Positions 56,612 to 64,000 of a DNA stretch of 64,000 nucleotides are shown here, in pieces. Location: assembly GCA_028819845.1 (NCBI GenBank), contig JAPPKS010000013.1, positions 33,306 to 97,305 on the forward strand, given 5' to 3'. A program made the translations under genes and the position numbers. Each line of letters begins with the position of its first letter. The first letter of the stretch is position 1. The notes under the pieces were generated by a model. It was given only the letters and a program-made list of their open reading frames with translations. It had not been told where the DNA came from and made no database searches. Source of the stretch: Candidatus Poribacteria bacterium (GTDB lineage: Bacteria; Poribacteria; WGA-4E; PCPOR2b).

Positions 56612-57571
56612 TTATTGTAATCCTTCTTCGGCTTTTCTTGCGTATATTGCCCACAGGACAAAGCTGGTTGTTTGCAAATTTGCCTTTGAACTCTCAAGCT
56701 CGATTGGCGTAGCACTGACAAAACTCCCATCTTCCTGCTGGACGCTCCGCAAATAACCGATAGCGACCTTGTCGGCGTTTAGGGGATCGCCGCCCGCAAC
56801 TAGCGCAAGAATGGCGTATGCTGTAATTTCAGGATCGCTCGGTTCATTCTTTCGCCTGCCGAATCCGCCATCCTCATTTTGCATCTGTTTTAACCATGCG
56901 AGTTGTGTGTCAATGTCGTAGACCAATGCTAAGCCTTGCAACACCCATGACGTTACTAGAATTTCGGATTTCGCACCTCGCGCCATTGACCAACCGCCGT
57001 CTAGATTAATTCGTTTTTCGAGCCAACCGGCGGCTTTCGGTATGGGGGAAAAGTTTTGTTTGAATTTAAGTCTTCTAAGACCCGCCAAGACGGCGCCTGT
57101 GTAGAGAGGGTTACCGGGTTGGTGCATGCTGCGCCCCCAACTCCCATCATCGTTTTGAACCTCTTTTATCCAATTGAGACCCTTGTATTGAGCCTCTGCA
57201 TCCGTCCCCGCTTTAGCCAGCGCCATTAGAATGAAAATGGTGTGGGCTGTGTTAGCGTTCCAACTACCGTCTTGTTTCTGATGCTTTATCAGGTAGAGCA
57301 CGCCTCTACGAATTACACTTGAACCCGTTCCCCAACCCTGAAACATCAACGCTTGCATAACAAGCGCTGTGACCTCAACGTCGCTTTCGCCGCCGGCAAT
57401 GAGGGGCCAACCGCCATCGGCATTTTGCGCTTGTACCAGATATGACGCCGCAATTTCAGTGGTCTCAAAGATAGATCGTGCGGCAGCGGCCTCTGTCGCG
57501 TTGAGGTTCAGGAGTAGTAGCAACGAAAACAGCCAGAAGCTGCGGAAATGAAAACAAAGATGTTTTTTCAT
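56612..57571 (-). CDS. Secreted prenyltransferase/squalene-cyclase-fold repeat protein
   Basis: 319 residues. A signal peptide (residues 1-30, FWLFSLLLLLNLNATEA) is followed by repeated QW-type motifs such as AQNADGGWPL, HQKQDGSWNAN, VQNDDGSWGRS, INLDGGWSMA, MQNEDGGFGR and VQQEDGSFVSA. This is the (alpha/alpha)6 toroid shared by terpene cyclases and prenyltransferase subunits. The catalytic DxDD motif of squalene-hopene cyclases is not evident, so it is unlikely to be a true cyclase. Probably an extracytoplasmic binding protein. Confidence 0.8.
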   Translation of the reverse strand: MKKHLCFHFRSFWLFSLLLLLNLNATEAAAARSIFETTEIAASYLVQAQNADGGWPLIAGGESDVEVTALVMQALMFQGWGTGSSVIRRGVLYLIKHQKQDGSWNANTAHTIFILMALAKAGTDAEAQYKGLNWIKEVQNDDGSWGRSMHQPGNPLYTGAVLAGLRRLKFKQNFSPIPKAAGWLEKRINLDGGWSMARGAKSEILVTSWVLQGLALVYDIDTQLAWLKQMQNEDGGFGRRKNEPSDPEITAYAILALVAGGDPLNADKVAIGYLRSVQQEDGSFVSATPIELESSKANLQTTSFVLWAIYARKAEEGLQ

Positions 57572-57743
57572 AGGTATTTTCCGAGGAAAATCAAGCCTAA
57601 ATCGAATCTCCCATGCTGATTTCTAAGTTTGAAGAGTTTTCAAGATTTTTCAGGTTTATGATGGAAAAAGTGAACTAAAGCAGTATTTGCAAATTACGGC
57701 ACACGGCGTGTGCCTACTACTTTGGGAATTGGGTAAAAACCAA

Positions 57744-58898
57744 TTAACTAGACCAGATTGGCGTCAAGACCTTCGTCAATTGAAGAAGGCTTTTCAGGTT
57801 GTGAGCTGGCAAGAAATAGTCGACATGCAGCAAAGCGGTACGTATTCCTCGACAGAGCGGTTGGTAACCTTCGCTTCCAAGCAAGGGGTTCAGCCATATC
57901 ACTCTGTATGCGCGGCGATGCAACATCTCCATTGCTGTCCGCAGCAACTCGGGATCGCCTCGATCCCAACCATCACTGATTAAAATTACGACTGACCTGT
58001 AGGCTGAGAATGACGGTGCAAACTCCCGATAAAAGGCGATAAGGCTTTCGCCAATTTTTGTTCCGCCTGACCAATCTGGTACGACCTGTGCTATCTCGCG
58101 AAGTCCATCTTCGACTGTTTTGCGCTGCAAAATGCCGGTAATGTTGGTTAGCCGTGTGCTAAAGATTGCCGCCTCTATTTCCTTAATTTCCCGCTGCATC
58201 CCAAAAATAAACTGGATTAGAAATTTCGAGTAACAGTCCATGGAAGCGCTGACATCGCAGAGCAGCAAAATTTTGTACTTCTTAACTTTCCGGCGCTTAC
58301 GGATTAGCTTCAACGGTTCACCACCGTAGGCAATGTTTTTTCGCCAACTGCACCGAAAATCGATTGTATTCCCTTTGATGCCAACTTTCCGGCGGCGGCT
58401 CAATTTGGTCGCCAGGAGGGAAGCAAATTTAGCGATAATTTGGCGCGCTTCCTCAATGTCGGCCGGTGTGTAGTGACTGAAATCCTTTTGGGTCAACACA
58501 TCATTCGGACTATATGCGATTGCGTCCTCTGAATCTCTATCTTCATCCTCACCAACCTCGCCCCATTCTCCCAGATTGAAAATGTTTTCATCATCAGTGA
58601 AACTCTGCGGATCGGATGTCGGCTTGTCTTCAATTGATTCAAGCGCCAATGTCTTCAAGGCGGGACGGGGGTGTTTCCAGAACAGATTGAAAGCGGTATC
58701 AAAAAGCGCCCGATCTGATTCACTCGCAATCAGGTTTGTTCTGGCTGCGTGGTAAAAATCGCCGCGCTGCGTTATATCAATCCATTCAAGACTTCGACAA
58801 AAGCTAATTTGGTTTGTCGTCGTCACATTTACGCCTATCTGCTTGAGCAACCGGCAGAATACAGTGATTTCTTGAAGGAGGGTGCCGTGATTAACCAT
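57744..58898 (-). CDS. VWA domain protein, CoxE-like
   Basis: 384 residues. Residues about 200-384 form a von Willebrand A domain. The MIDAS motif DVSASMD is in LLLCDVSASMDCYSKFLIQF, with DWSGGTKIG and VVILISDGWDRGDPELL completing the metal site. The N-terminal part is helical and acidic. ATG 58898 overlaps the stop of the upstream ATPase by one base (TAATG), giving tight coupling. CoxE proteins work with a MoxR ATPase in maturing aerobic CO dehydrogenase and other molybdenum hydroxylases, so the same role is inferred. Confidence 0.88.
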   Translation of the reverse strand: MVNHGTLLQEITVFCRLLKQIGVNVTTTNQISFCRSLEWIDITQRGDFYHAARTNLIASESDRALFDTAFNLFWKHPRPALKTLALESIEDKPTSDPQSFTDDENIFNLGEWGEVGEDEDRDSEDAIAYSPNDVLTQKDFSHYTPADIEEARQIIAKFASLLATKLSRRRKVGIKGNTIDFRCSWRKNIAYGGEPLKLIRKRRKVKKYKILLLCDVSASMDCYSKFLIQFIFGMQREIKEIEAAIFSTRLTNITGILQRKTVEDGLREIAQVVPDWSGGTKIGESLIAFYREFAPSFSAYRSVVILISDGWDRGDPELLRTAMEMLHRRAYRVIWLNPLLGSEGYQPLCRGIRTALLHVDYFLPAHNLKSLLQLTKVLTPIWSS

Positions 58899-59869
58899 TA
58901 TAGATTGTTAAATACCCTCAACGACGCTGCTTGCGAGCGAACAGCAGATTTATCATCTCCAATTTTCTCAAAGATTGTGTCCGGAGGTAGTTTGGCTCTA
59001 TTTACCAGTTCACCAATGTTAACTTCCCGTGCACACTGAATGTCGTCCTGAAATTTGAAGATACAACCCAGCGTTTCCTCAACGACGTTTGAATCCAATC
59101 CATCCTTTCCCAGCGCGATGAGCGCCAGTCCCCAATCCAGCGTCTCCGCGATTCCCGGTTTTTTATAGTAGTCGCCTTCACGGAAGAACTGCATCATGTT
59201 GCAGAGCTGTTGAGCGAGTGCGTCATTGATGTGCGGCAGTTTAGTCTTGACAATCGACAATTCCTTCTCGACCGAGGGGTAATCAATCCACTGGTAGAGA
59301 CACCGGCGTTTTAGGGCTTCGTGAACCTCCCGCGTTCGGTTTGAAGTCAAGACTACGCAAGGGATATGCTTCGCCTCGATTGTCCCGATTTCCGGGATTG
59401 TAATCTGAAAATCCGATAAGATTTCAAGGAGGAAAGCTTCAAACTCGCTGTCACTTCGATCGACTTCGTCAATGAGCAGGACTGGTGGAACTGCGCCATC
59501 ACTCTGAATAGCTTCGAGGAGCGGGCGCTTTAACAAGAAAACCTCACCGAAAATGTCTACACCAATCCGATCCTTGTCAATTCCCCGCGCCTCGTCAATT
59601 CGTAGTTGAAGCATCTGTTTGGTATAGTTCCATTCGTACAGGGCACTGTTCGCATCAAGGCCTTCGTAGCATTGCAATCGGATGAGTTTCCCGCCTGTTG
59701 CGTCCGCTAAAACGCGCGCTACTTCCGTTTTGCCGACGCCGGATTCCCCTTCAAGGAAGATTGGTTTGTTCAGATGACTGGCTAGGAAAACCGTTGTTGC
59801 TAACGCTCGGTCAGCAATATAGTGATGATTCGCAAATGCGTCCTGTATTGCTTGGATGGAGTGGAACAT
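58898..59869 (-). CDS. MoxR-family AAA+ ATPase, CoxD-like
   Basis: 323 residues from ATG 59869 (MFHSIQAIQDAFANH). Walker A is FLEGESGVGKTEVARVLADA and Walker B is VLLIDEVDRSD. Motifs typical of the group follow: LTSNRTREVHEALKRRCLYQWIDYPS. With the VWA protein it should form a MoxR-VWA chaperone pair. The VWA gene overlaps its stop. The mocA-like gene lies 70 bases upstream on the same strand, making a three-gene unit. Confidence 0.92.
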   Translation of the reverse strand: MFHSIQAIQDAFANHHYIADRALATTVFLASHLNKPIFLEGESGVGKTEVARVLADATGGKLIRLQCYEGLDANSALYEWNYTKQMLQLRIDEARGIDKDRIGVDIFGEVFLLKRPLLEAIQSDGAVPPVLLIDEVDRSDSEFEAFLLEILSDFQITIPEIGTIEAKHIPCVVLTSNRTREVHEALKRRCLYQWIDYPSVEKELSIVKTKLPHINDALAQQLCNMMQFFREGDYYKKPGIAETLDWGLALIALGKDGLDSNVVEETLGCIFKFQDDIQCAREVNIGELVNRAKLPPDTIFEKIGDDKSAVRSQAASLRVFNNL

Positions 59870-59939
59870 AATTACGGCCAATCCTTCATGGAAATGTGGT
59901 GCGTGTTACGCATTGTCTAATTCCTAACCGGTACCCCTA

Positions 59940-60545
59940 TCAGCGCACAACCACGTCCTTTAATGCTTCCAAGTAATCTTCACGGTAGTCGATGTCTCTA
60001 AGCACACGATCGGTATCGACAACGACGTAATGAATGTCGTGCGCATACTTTCGAAACAGCGATCTGACCCCACCGTTCTGCGGCTCAAGCGCGAGGATGT
60101 CGGCGGCGTAACGGCGATCGAAAATGACGGGATGTCCTCGTCGATTGTCGTAGCTCGGCAGCGTAATCCCGCGTGCAGTTTCTGCGTGCGCGTCAACAAC
60201 CAGATCAATTAGATCGGATGTGATGAACGGTTGATCGACGAGCGTCAGAGCGAAGGCGTCCGCTGAATCGGAAATCGAACGCACGCCGCACTGCGCAGAG
60301 GTCAGCATCCCCAGCCGGTAATCGGGATTGAACACAATCTTGACGGATTTGTTTTGAATGTGCGATCTAATCCTTTCCGCTTCATGCCCTATTACGACTA
60401 CGACCTCGTCGAGTTTCGATCCCAGCAGGTTATCAGTTACGGTTTCGATAATGGTACTTCCCTCGAATGGCAGAAGTTGTTTCGGTTCGCCGATGCGAGT
60501 GGATAGCCCGGCTGCGAGGATGATGCCCGAGATTTTGGGGTTCAT
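59940..60545 (-). CDS. MocA/CoxI-like nucleotidyltransferase
   Basis: 201 residues from ATG 60545 (MNPKISGIILAAGLSTRIGE), with the nucleotide-binding signature and EPKQLLPFEGSTIIETV. DAFALTLVDQPFITSDLIDLVVDAH and RGHPVIFDRRYAADIL are typical of MobA-like enzymes that make molybdopterin cytosine dinucleotide (MocA). It may supply this form of the cofactor to a molybdenum hydroxylase outside the window. Upstream TTG 60590 is a weaker start. It runs into the MoxR/VWA pair. Confidence 0.85.
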   Translation of the reverse strand: MNPKISGIILAAGLSTRIGEPKQLLPFEGSTIIETVTDNLLGSKLDEVVVVIGHEAERIRSHIQNKSVKIVFNPDYRLGMLTSAQCGVRSISDSADAFALTLVDQPFITSDLIDLVVDAHAETARGITLPSYDNRRGHPVIFDRRYAADILALEPQNGGVRSLFRKYAHDIHYVVVDTDRVLRDIDYREDYLEALKDVVVR

Positions 60546-60623
60546 TTTTGTCAGAAGACAGACATAATTCGGCAAAAATTCAGCGTGCAAGATTTGTGCT
60601 GCGCGTTGTCAGATTTCGATACC

Positions 60624-60944
60624 TCATCGAATTTTGACGGCAGTTCCGCTCACTGACACCATCAACATGCCATTCCCCTCACCAAGCACTTCATAATCAA
60701 TGTCAACGCCGACGACAGCATTGGCTCCACGCTCTGCCGCTTCCGATTCCATTTCACGCAGGGCGGTCTCGCGGGCATTGACAAGTTTGTCCTCATACGC
60801 ACCCGCTCTGCCACCAATTATATCCCGGATGCCGGCGAGGAAATCTCGAAAGATGTTTGCACCCATAATCGCTTCTCCAGTGACGATACCGAGATAGCCG
60901 GTAATCTGCTTGCCTTCGATGTTTGGTGTCGTTGTTGTAATCAT
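60624..60944 (-). CDS. YbjQ family (UPF0145) protein
   Basis: 106 residues, the usual length. Conserved features are [46 protein letters not shown], and [18 protein letters not shown]. It forms a pentameric small-domain fold in known structures; function is unknown. It precedes the mocA-like gene by 79 bases on the same strand. Confidence 0.9.
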   Translation of the reverse strand: MITTTTPNIEGKQITGYLGIVTGEAIMGANIFRDFLAGIRDIIGGRAGAYEDKLVNARETALREMESEAAERGANAVVGVDIDYEVLGEGNGMLMVSVSGTAVKIR

Positions 60945-61009
60945 TATTTTCCTTTAATGATTTGACTGGAACTCTAGGGTATAAACGACCAGCGCCGCCA
61001 TCGCACATA

Positions 61010-61040
61010 GAAACCGAGTTTTTCCAAAAAACTCGGTTTC
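61010..61040. repeat. GAAACCGAGTTTTT...AAAAACTCGGTTTC palindrome
   Basis: A 14-bp inverted repeat with a tiny loop between a minus-strand gene end and ybjQ. The core also occurs near 6067 and 46725, so it is a small repeat family rather than a site-specific terminator. It may still end transcription weakly. Confidence 0.6.
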
Positions 61041-61121
61041 AGCCGATTACTCCCCGCTGACATTGAACAACAGCGCAATAGTTTGGTTGATATGGGTTAC
61101 CATTTAACAGTTCAATTCTGA

Positions 61122-61931
61122 TTAGGGACTGTTCTCGAATTTTGCAGCTAAGTTCTCGCCGCTACCGTTGCCTGATAGCGCTCCGATTTTCTCGTCGTCG
61201 GTTGGAGGTTCTTCTTCCGGTAAGGCAAACCGATATATTCTGTCCTCATCTGGATTCTCCATTAGGCGGTCAATGTAGGCATAGGGAAGATTGGTTTGCT
61301 CTTGTATCTCCTCGCGATTCAAGCCGCTTTTTATCATACCGATTACCTCCCCATCAACCCGTTGACGCGCCAAATCGTTTTTAATTTGATCTTCATCGAG
61401 GCGCGTTTGTCTTGTTATTTCGTCAAAGCTTTCACCCTCCCACAGCCTATCCCGGGCTATTTCAGGCCGTATTCGATTAGTGTATTCTTCTATTTCCGCT
61501 TGAATTTGCGCTCCTTCTTCGGCTTCCCTTTCTAAGGTTTCTTGCTCGGTTCGGGTAACGGGCGGATTGACGCTCTTGACGGCTTGAATTAGCGGCAGCA
61601 GTGCTTTTGGAAGAAGCGTTAGCCGTTCTTTTGGGCTAAGGGACGAAATCGTGGGTTCCAAAATGTCAAACGCGGCGTTCAATGCCCTCTCAGACTTGGA
61701 TTCGAGTTGCCGGATGCGCTTTTCTCGCCCTTTAACATGATTAGCCTGCATTAGCCCATATTGCTTAGCCCGTTTTTCTGCGTTGTATCGGCTGTCGTTC
61801 GGGTTGACGGTGCAGACGGCTTCCTTTGCCCAGCGGTGGTCGGCTTTCGGATCGCCGGTTGAACGCTCCGGGTACCGAGCGACAAGCGCGTCTGCGACTT
61901 CGGCGGTGCTAAAGTCCTGCGCAAACAGCAC
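61122..61931 (-). CDS. Unrecognised protein with tandem helix-turn-helix-like segments, start disrupted
   Basis: 269 residues from GTG 61931. No family is recognised. HTH-like segments occur at the N-terminus (DFSTAEVADALVARYPE) and near the end (SFDEITRQTRLDEDQIKNDL; SGLNREEIQEQTNLPYAYID). The middle is a charged helix region. Coding-like sequence runs upstream in frame (KNPYHQTQSELAEWLV) to ATG 61997, whose third codon is TAA (61989-61991). A CAA-to-TAA change may have killed the original start, leaving GTG 61931 as an internal restart. Phage packaging or regulatory DNA-binding roles are guesses. Confidence 0.5.
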   Translation of the reverse strand: MLFAQDFSTAEVADALVARYPERSTGDPKADHRWAKEAVCTVNPNDSRYNAEKRAKQYGLMQANHVKGREKRIRQLESKSERALNAAFDILEPTISSLSPKERLTLLPKALLPLIQAVKSVNPPVTRTEQETLEREAEEGAQIQAEIEEYTNRIRPEIARDRLWEGESFDEITRQTRLDEDQIKNDLARQRVDGEVIGMIKSGLNREEIQEQTNLPYAYIDRLMENPDEDRIYRFALPEEEPPTDDEKIGALSGNGSGENLAAKFENSP

Positions 61932-62286
61932 GAGCCATTCAGCGAGTTCGGATTGCGTTTGATGGTACGGGTTTTTGAAGCTTCGTTTTTAGCTCATTTT
62001 TTTGCATTCCCGGGAATTTTGGTTCAATTTTGGGGGATTTTGTCTATTCGACGGTAAAAGTCATACTAGATATTGCGTTATGCAACAAAACATATTATAT
62101 CACATTTTGGCTAAATGATGCAGGCAACTTTTTTGACAGAGGTTTGAACCTAAACAGGAACGGAATGAGTAGTTTTGCAGTAGTAAGCGCAAGAAAAAAG
62201 CCGAGAACAGATGCCCCCGGCTGGCTGTGGATGAAATAGATATTTTCCACGTTACTGGTTGATTGCGAGACGGCGCCAAATGACGA
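61932..62286. other. AT-rich intergenic gap
   Basis: This 355-base stretch holds the disrupted start at 61989-61997 and AT-rich sequence. A plus-strand frame at 62030-62239 lacks a good ribosome binding site and was not accepted. Confidence 0.35.
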
Positions 62287-62469
62287 TTACGCGCCTAGTT
62301 CTTGTCTAAATTGCCTTGGCAATTTAATGTTATCTTTAGACTTGAGCGTATGTTGGGAATCCTTGTTCTTCTTCAGCAAGGCTTCCATAAACGGATCTTT
62401 AGGTGTAAGTCTTAGGAACCGGTCGCGGAGATATTCGTTACGCATCTCCTTTTTAGTTTTTTTCGACAC
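62287..62469 (-). CDS. Small basic hypothetical protein
   Basis: 60 residues from GTG 62469 (VSKKTKKEMRNEYLRDRFLR), with GAGAGGGGG upstream at good spacing. The frame stays open to 62592 but without a better site. It is lysine- and arginine-rich, with no cysteine or membrane segment, and no family is recognised. It could be a small DNA- or RNA-associated protein, which is a guess from charge only. Confidence 0.5.
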   Translation of the reverse strand: MSKKTKKEMRNEYLRDRFLRLTPKDPFMEALLKKNKDSQHTLKSKDNIKLPRQFRQELGA

Positions 62470-62642
62470 TGATAGCCACCCCCTCTCTTGGTTCTCGGAA
62501 TGTACGCGTGGTATTGCAAAACGTCGTACCCCGATTGTACCATATTGCTCCGGATTTGCCCAATTGGATTTACACGTCGGATAAAACAGCACGCGCTTTA
62601 TGACGGCGGATGGGCAATGTGCTTATGCCAATCACCTCGCCA

Positions 62643-62734
62643 GTAGGTTGGGTTATGCGGTACGGTTAACTCTGGAATTACCGTTTCGCGTGCCGAATGA
62701 TGCGAGACGCATTACACGCCTAATGTAACCCAAC
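62643..62734. repeat. Dispersed GTTGGGTTA...TAACCCAAC repeat
   Basis: GTTGGGTTA at 62647-62655 is the inverted complement of TAACCCAAC at 62726-62734, enclosing about 70 bases. It is the clearest example of the terminal inverted repeats of this family. Confidence 0.7.
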
Positions 62735-62813
62735 GTTTTGTGTAAAAGGCGAAGTGTATGGTTGACCGGTGGTGGTTGCAGAAAGCTATTGCGAAAGATT
62801 ACTATGGAGAACT

Positions 62814-62867
62814 AAAAAACTATCGCACACGTTATTCACTCGGATGATCGCTCAACCCAACCTACAA
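62814..62867. repeat. Dispersed ACTATCGC...CTCAACCCAACCTAC block
   Basis: AAAAACTATCGCACACGTTATTCACTCGGATGATCGCTCAACCCAACCTAC closely matches the copy at 30921-30988 in its last 25 bases, and the copies at 41381 and 44682 in its first part. Confidence 0.65.
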
Positions 62868-62956
62868 ATACTGATTGAAATTTTAGCATTACCATCGCCT
62901 GAAGTATAAACTGCCATACAAAGCACCCCTGGAGAATCTTAGCGAACTTTTTGAAC

Positions 62957-62988
62957 AAAAAAAGCGGTGGAACCGAAGTCCCACCACT
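62957..62988 (-). terminator. Intrinsic terminator with UUCG tetraloop
   Basis: On the minus strand, GGTGGGAC-TTCG-GTTCCACC forms an 8-bp stem (one G-U pair) with a UUCG loop, followed by GC and seven T residues. It lies 23 bases beyond the stop of the secreted helical protein gene at 63012. Confidence 0.85.
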
Positions 62989-63011
62989 TTGCTTGTTAGA
63001 TAGGTTAGATA

Positions 63012-63734
63012 CTACCACAACTCCCCGTCAGGAAGTAGCACTTTCTTAATCTCGCCATTCACATAGCGGTATGTGTAAAGCGGTTGTTTGGCTTGACGTT
63101 CTGCTGCTGAACGTCGTGATTTTTGTCTCTCTTTAAGCTGACGCATACGCTCGCCAAATGGTAATCCGTGGCCAGGATCGGGGGATATGTACCTAGTAGG
63201 CTGGGAGTATGTTTTAGATTTAGATTTGACTCCTGCTCGACTAAGCAAACGTGCCCTAGCTGCCCTTGATTTGTATGTATCAGGATTAGGCTGTTGTTGT
63301 TGCGTCGAATCCGGCACATACTTCTGGGCCATTGCTATCACCTCTTCATAGAACTCAGCCTGTTCTCGTAGTTTCTGTCGAGCCCTTCGATTTACAGCCC
63401 TAGTTTGCGCCTTGTACAAGTCAGCCTGAGCCCTATAAAGCTCAGCCTGCGCTCTGGCACGCTCAGCGAAAGGTTCAGCTGCATCTCGCGCCGCTAATAT
63501 CTCACGAATAGTCCCGGCTGGAGAGGTATACCGCCGAGCCGCACGAATCGCCGCGATTTCGGTTTCAACGATTCCTATCGGCTTCGGAGTTGTTTTTTTG
63601 ACCCGAATATTGTACCTTGAAGAATTCAGGTAAGGATTATCGTACCTGTCAATTTCCACTTCATAAGCGTCGTAGCTCCAAACAGTACCACCGATTAACG
63701 GCAAAACTAGCATGAAACTCAAAATTCTTAACAT
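63012..63734 (-). CDS. Secreted hypothetical protein with helical Ala/Arg-rich repeats
   Basis: 240 residues. A signal peptide (residues 1-20, ILSFMLVLPLIGGTVWS) is followed by an unusual tyrosine- and arginine-containing segment. A long charged helix with repeating AQAELYRAQADLYKAQTRA (about 95-115) follows, then a basic tail rich in Arg, Lys and Gln. No family is recognised. The pattern fits an exported coiled-coil or structural protein. It has its own strong terminator. Confidence 0.7.
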   Translation of the reverse strand: MLRILSFMLVLPLIGGTVWSYDAYEVEIDRYDNPYLNSSRYNIRVKKTTPKPIGIVETEIAAIRAARRYTSPAGTIREILAARDAAEPFAERARAQAELYRAQADLYKAQTRAVNRRARQKLREQAEFYEEVIAMAQKYVPDSTQQQQPNPDTYKSRAARARLLSRAGVKSKSKTYSQPTRYISPDPGHGLPFGERMRQLKERQKSRRSAAERQAKQPLYTYRYVNGEIKKVLLPDGELW

Positions 63735-63856
63735 AGCACTCTCCTAATCATCATTATGCCAAGATTGATAACACTAGGCTATGTCTATATCGTAAACTAA
63801 TAATAGTCAATGAAGACAATTTTGTCAAGGGCAATTATTTTTGCGCCAACCCAACA

Positions 63857-64000
63857 CTAGGTTCTGTTGATATTTCAACGTAGCCAGATAAGCGTGGAGA
63901 CAAAACTTAGAAATCCAAAATAACGGGCGGCTAGTTTCTCGAAAAGAGAAAAGATACGACGATACCATTTTATTTTGTTGATGAAACATTCAACCAGATG
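63857..64000 (-). mobile_element. End of an IS5-type insertion sequence (rest outside the window)
   Basis: The window ends inside an insertion sequence. The last coding part of its transposase lies at 63875-64000. The end CTAGGTTCTGTTGATATTTCAA around 63857-63877 is the likely terminal inverted repeat, but its partner is beyond the window. Confidence 0.7.
63875..64000 (-). CDS. IS5-family transposase, C-terminal part
   Basis: The minus-strand frame from 64000 to TGA 63875 reads HLVECFINKIKWYRRIFSLF, then EKLAARYFGFLSFVSTLIWLR. The VE...INKIK(W/H)YRRI motif is the C-terminal signature of IS5/IS427-like DDE transposases. The 5' part lies beyond the window. It is short but clear. Confidence 0.85.
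   Translation of the reverse strand, partial: HLVECFINKIKWYRRIFSLFEKLAARYFGFLSFVSTLIWLR

Larger units (their letters stand above)
62470..63011. other. Intergenic region with repeats and a terminator
   Basis: This 542-base stretch contains the dispersed repeats at 62643-62734 and 62814-62867 and the terminator at 62957-62988. No gene is supported. Confidence 0.5.

Noticed and set aside
62030..62239. 69-codon plus-strand frame
   Set aside because: Weak start context and no resemblance to any protein; lies in AT-rich intergenic sequence.

Overview
The window is a 64 kb piece of a bacterial chromosome with roughly balanced base composition. Genes lie on both strands in short operons. The mix includes an ASPIC/UnbV-type FG-GAP protein, tandem PhyH-type dioxygenases, AtuA-like proteins, PDZ/HEAT-repeat lipoproteins, a PorV-like outer-membrane barrel, a TonB receptor and several secreted glycosidases. 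This suggests a Gram-negative heterotroph of a lineage such as Candidatus Poribacteria or a relative, typically sponge-associated or marine. The placement is inferred from remembered family distribution and was not tested by phylogeny. No rRNA, tRNA or CRISPR array was seen.

Layout. 1-6 kb: the 5' part of a secreted HExxH protein, a frameshifted Fpg/Nei glycosylase, glnB and glnA (PII and glutamine synthetase) and dcd. 6.6-12.2 kb: a beta-hydroxyacid dehydrogenase, then an operon of split AtuA (two ORFs), a luciferase-like flavin monooxygenase, a flavin reductase and a VOC protein. This looks like a small oxidative catabolic pathway. 12-22 kb: FG-GAP/UnbV protein, secreted GH-A-type glycosidase, class V aminotransferase, rnhB-yraN, sugar nucleotidyltransferase and a TonB receptor. 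22.2-24.5 kb: a decayed toxin-antitoxin pair and two tandem PhyH-family proteins, the second with an altered iron-binding site. 24.7-31 kb: oligoendopeptidase F, a GT39-like membrane protein, an ABC-F protein and an RNA/DNA methyltransferase. 31-38 kb: an ADP-ribosylglycohydrolase paired with a GcvH-like protein that lacks the lipoyl lysine, a methyltransferase, a PorV-like barrel, and the acpS-folP-ftsH run. 38-46 kb: NIPSNAP, FmdB, a second AtuA C-terminal domain, gamma-glutamylcyclotransferase-like, a very long six-hairpin glycosidase and an FprA-type reductase. 46.8-52.6 kb: phosphoesterase, two HEAT lipoproteins and a Ski2-like helicase. 53-61 kb: a degraded coiled-coil gene, fructokinase, moaB, slipin, a secreted terpenoid-cyclase-fold protein, a MoxR/VWA/MocA-like maturation module and ybjQ. 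61-64 kb: poorly conserved genes, repeats, and the end of an IS5-type element running off the window.

The best candidates for something new are three. The first is the lysine-less GcvH-like protein with a long acidic tail, cotranscribed with an ADP-ribosylglycohydrolase. The second is the PhyH paralogue whose His-X-Asp motif is His-X-Ala, the change known from iron/2-oxoglutarate halogenases. The third is the AtuA split with an orphan second copy of its small domain. Decay is visible in several places (premature stops, a homopolymer frameshift, non-canonical start codons with well-placed ribosome binding sites), together with a dispersed GTTGGGTT/AACCCAAC repeat family in intergenic gaps.
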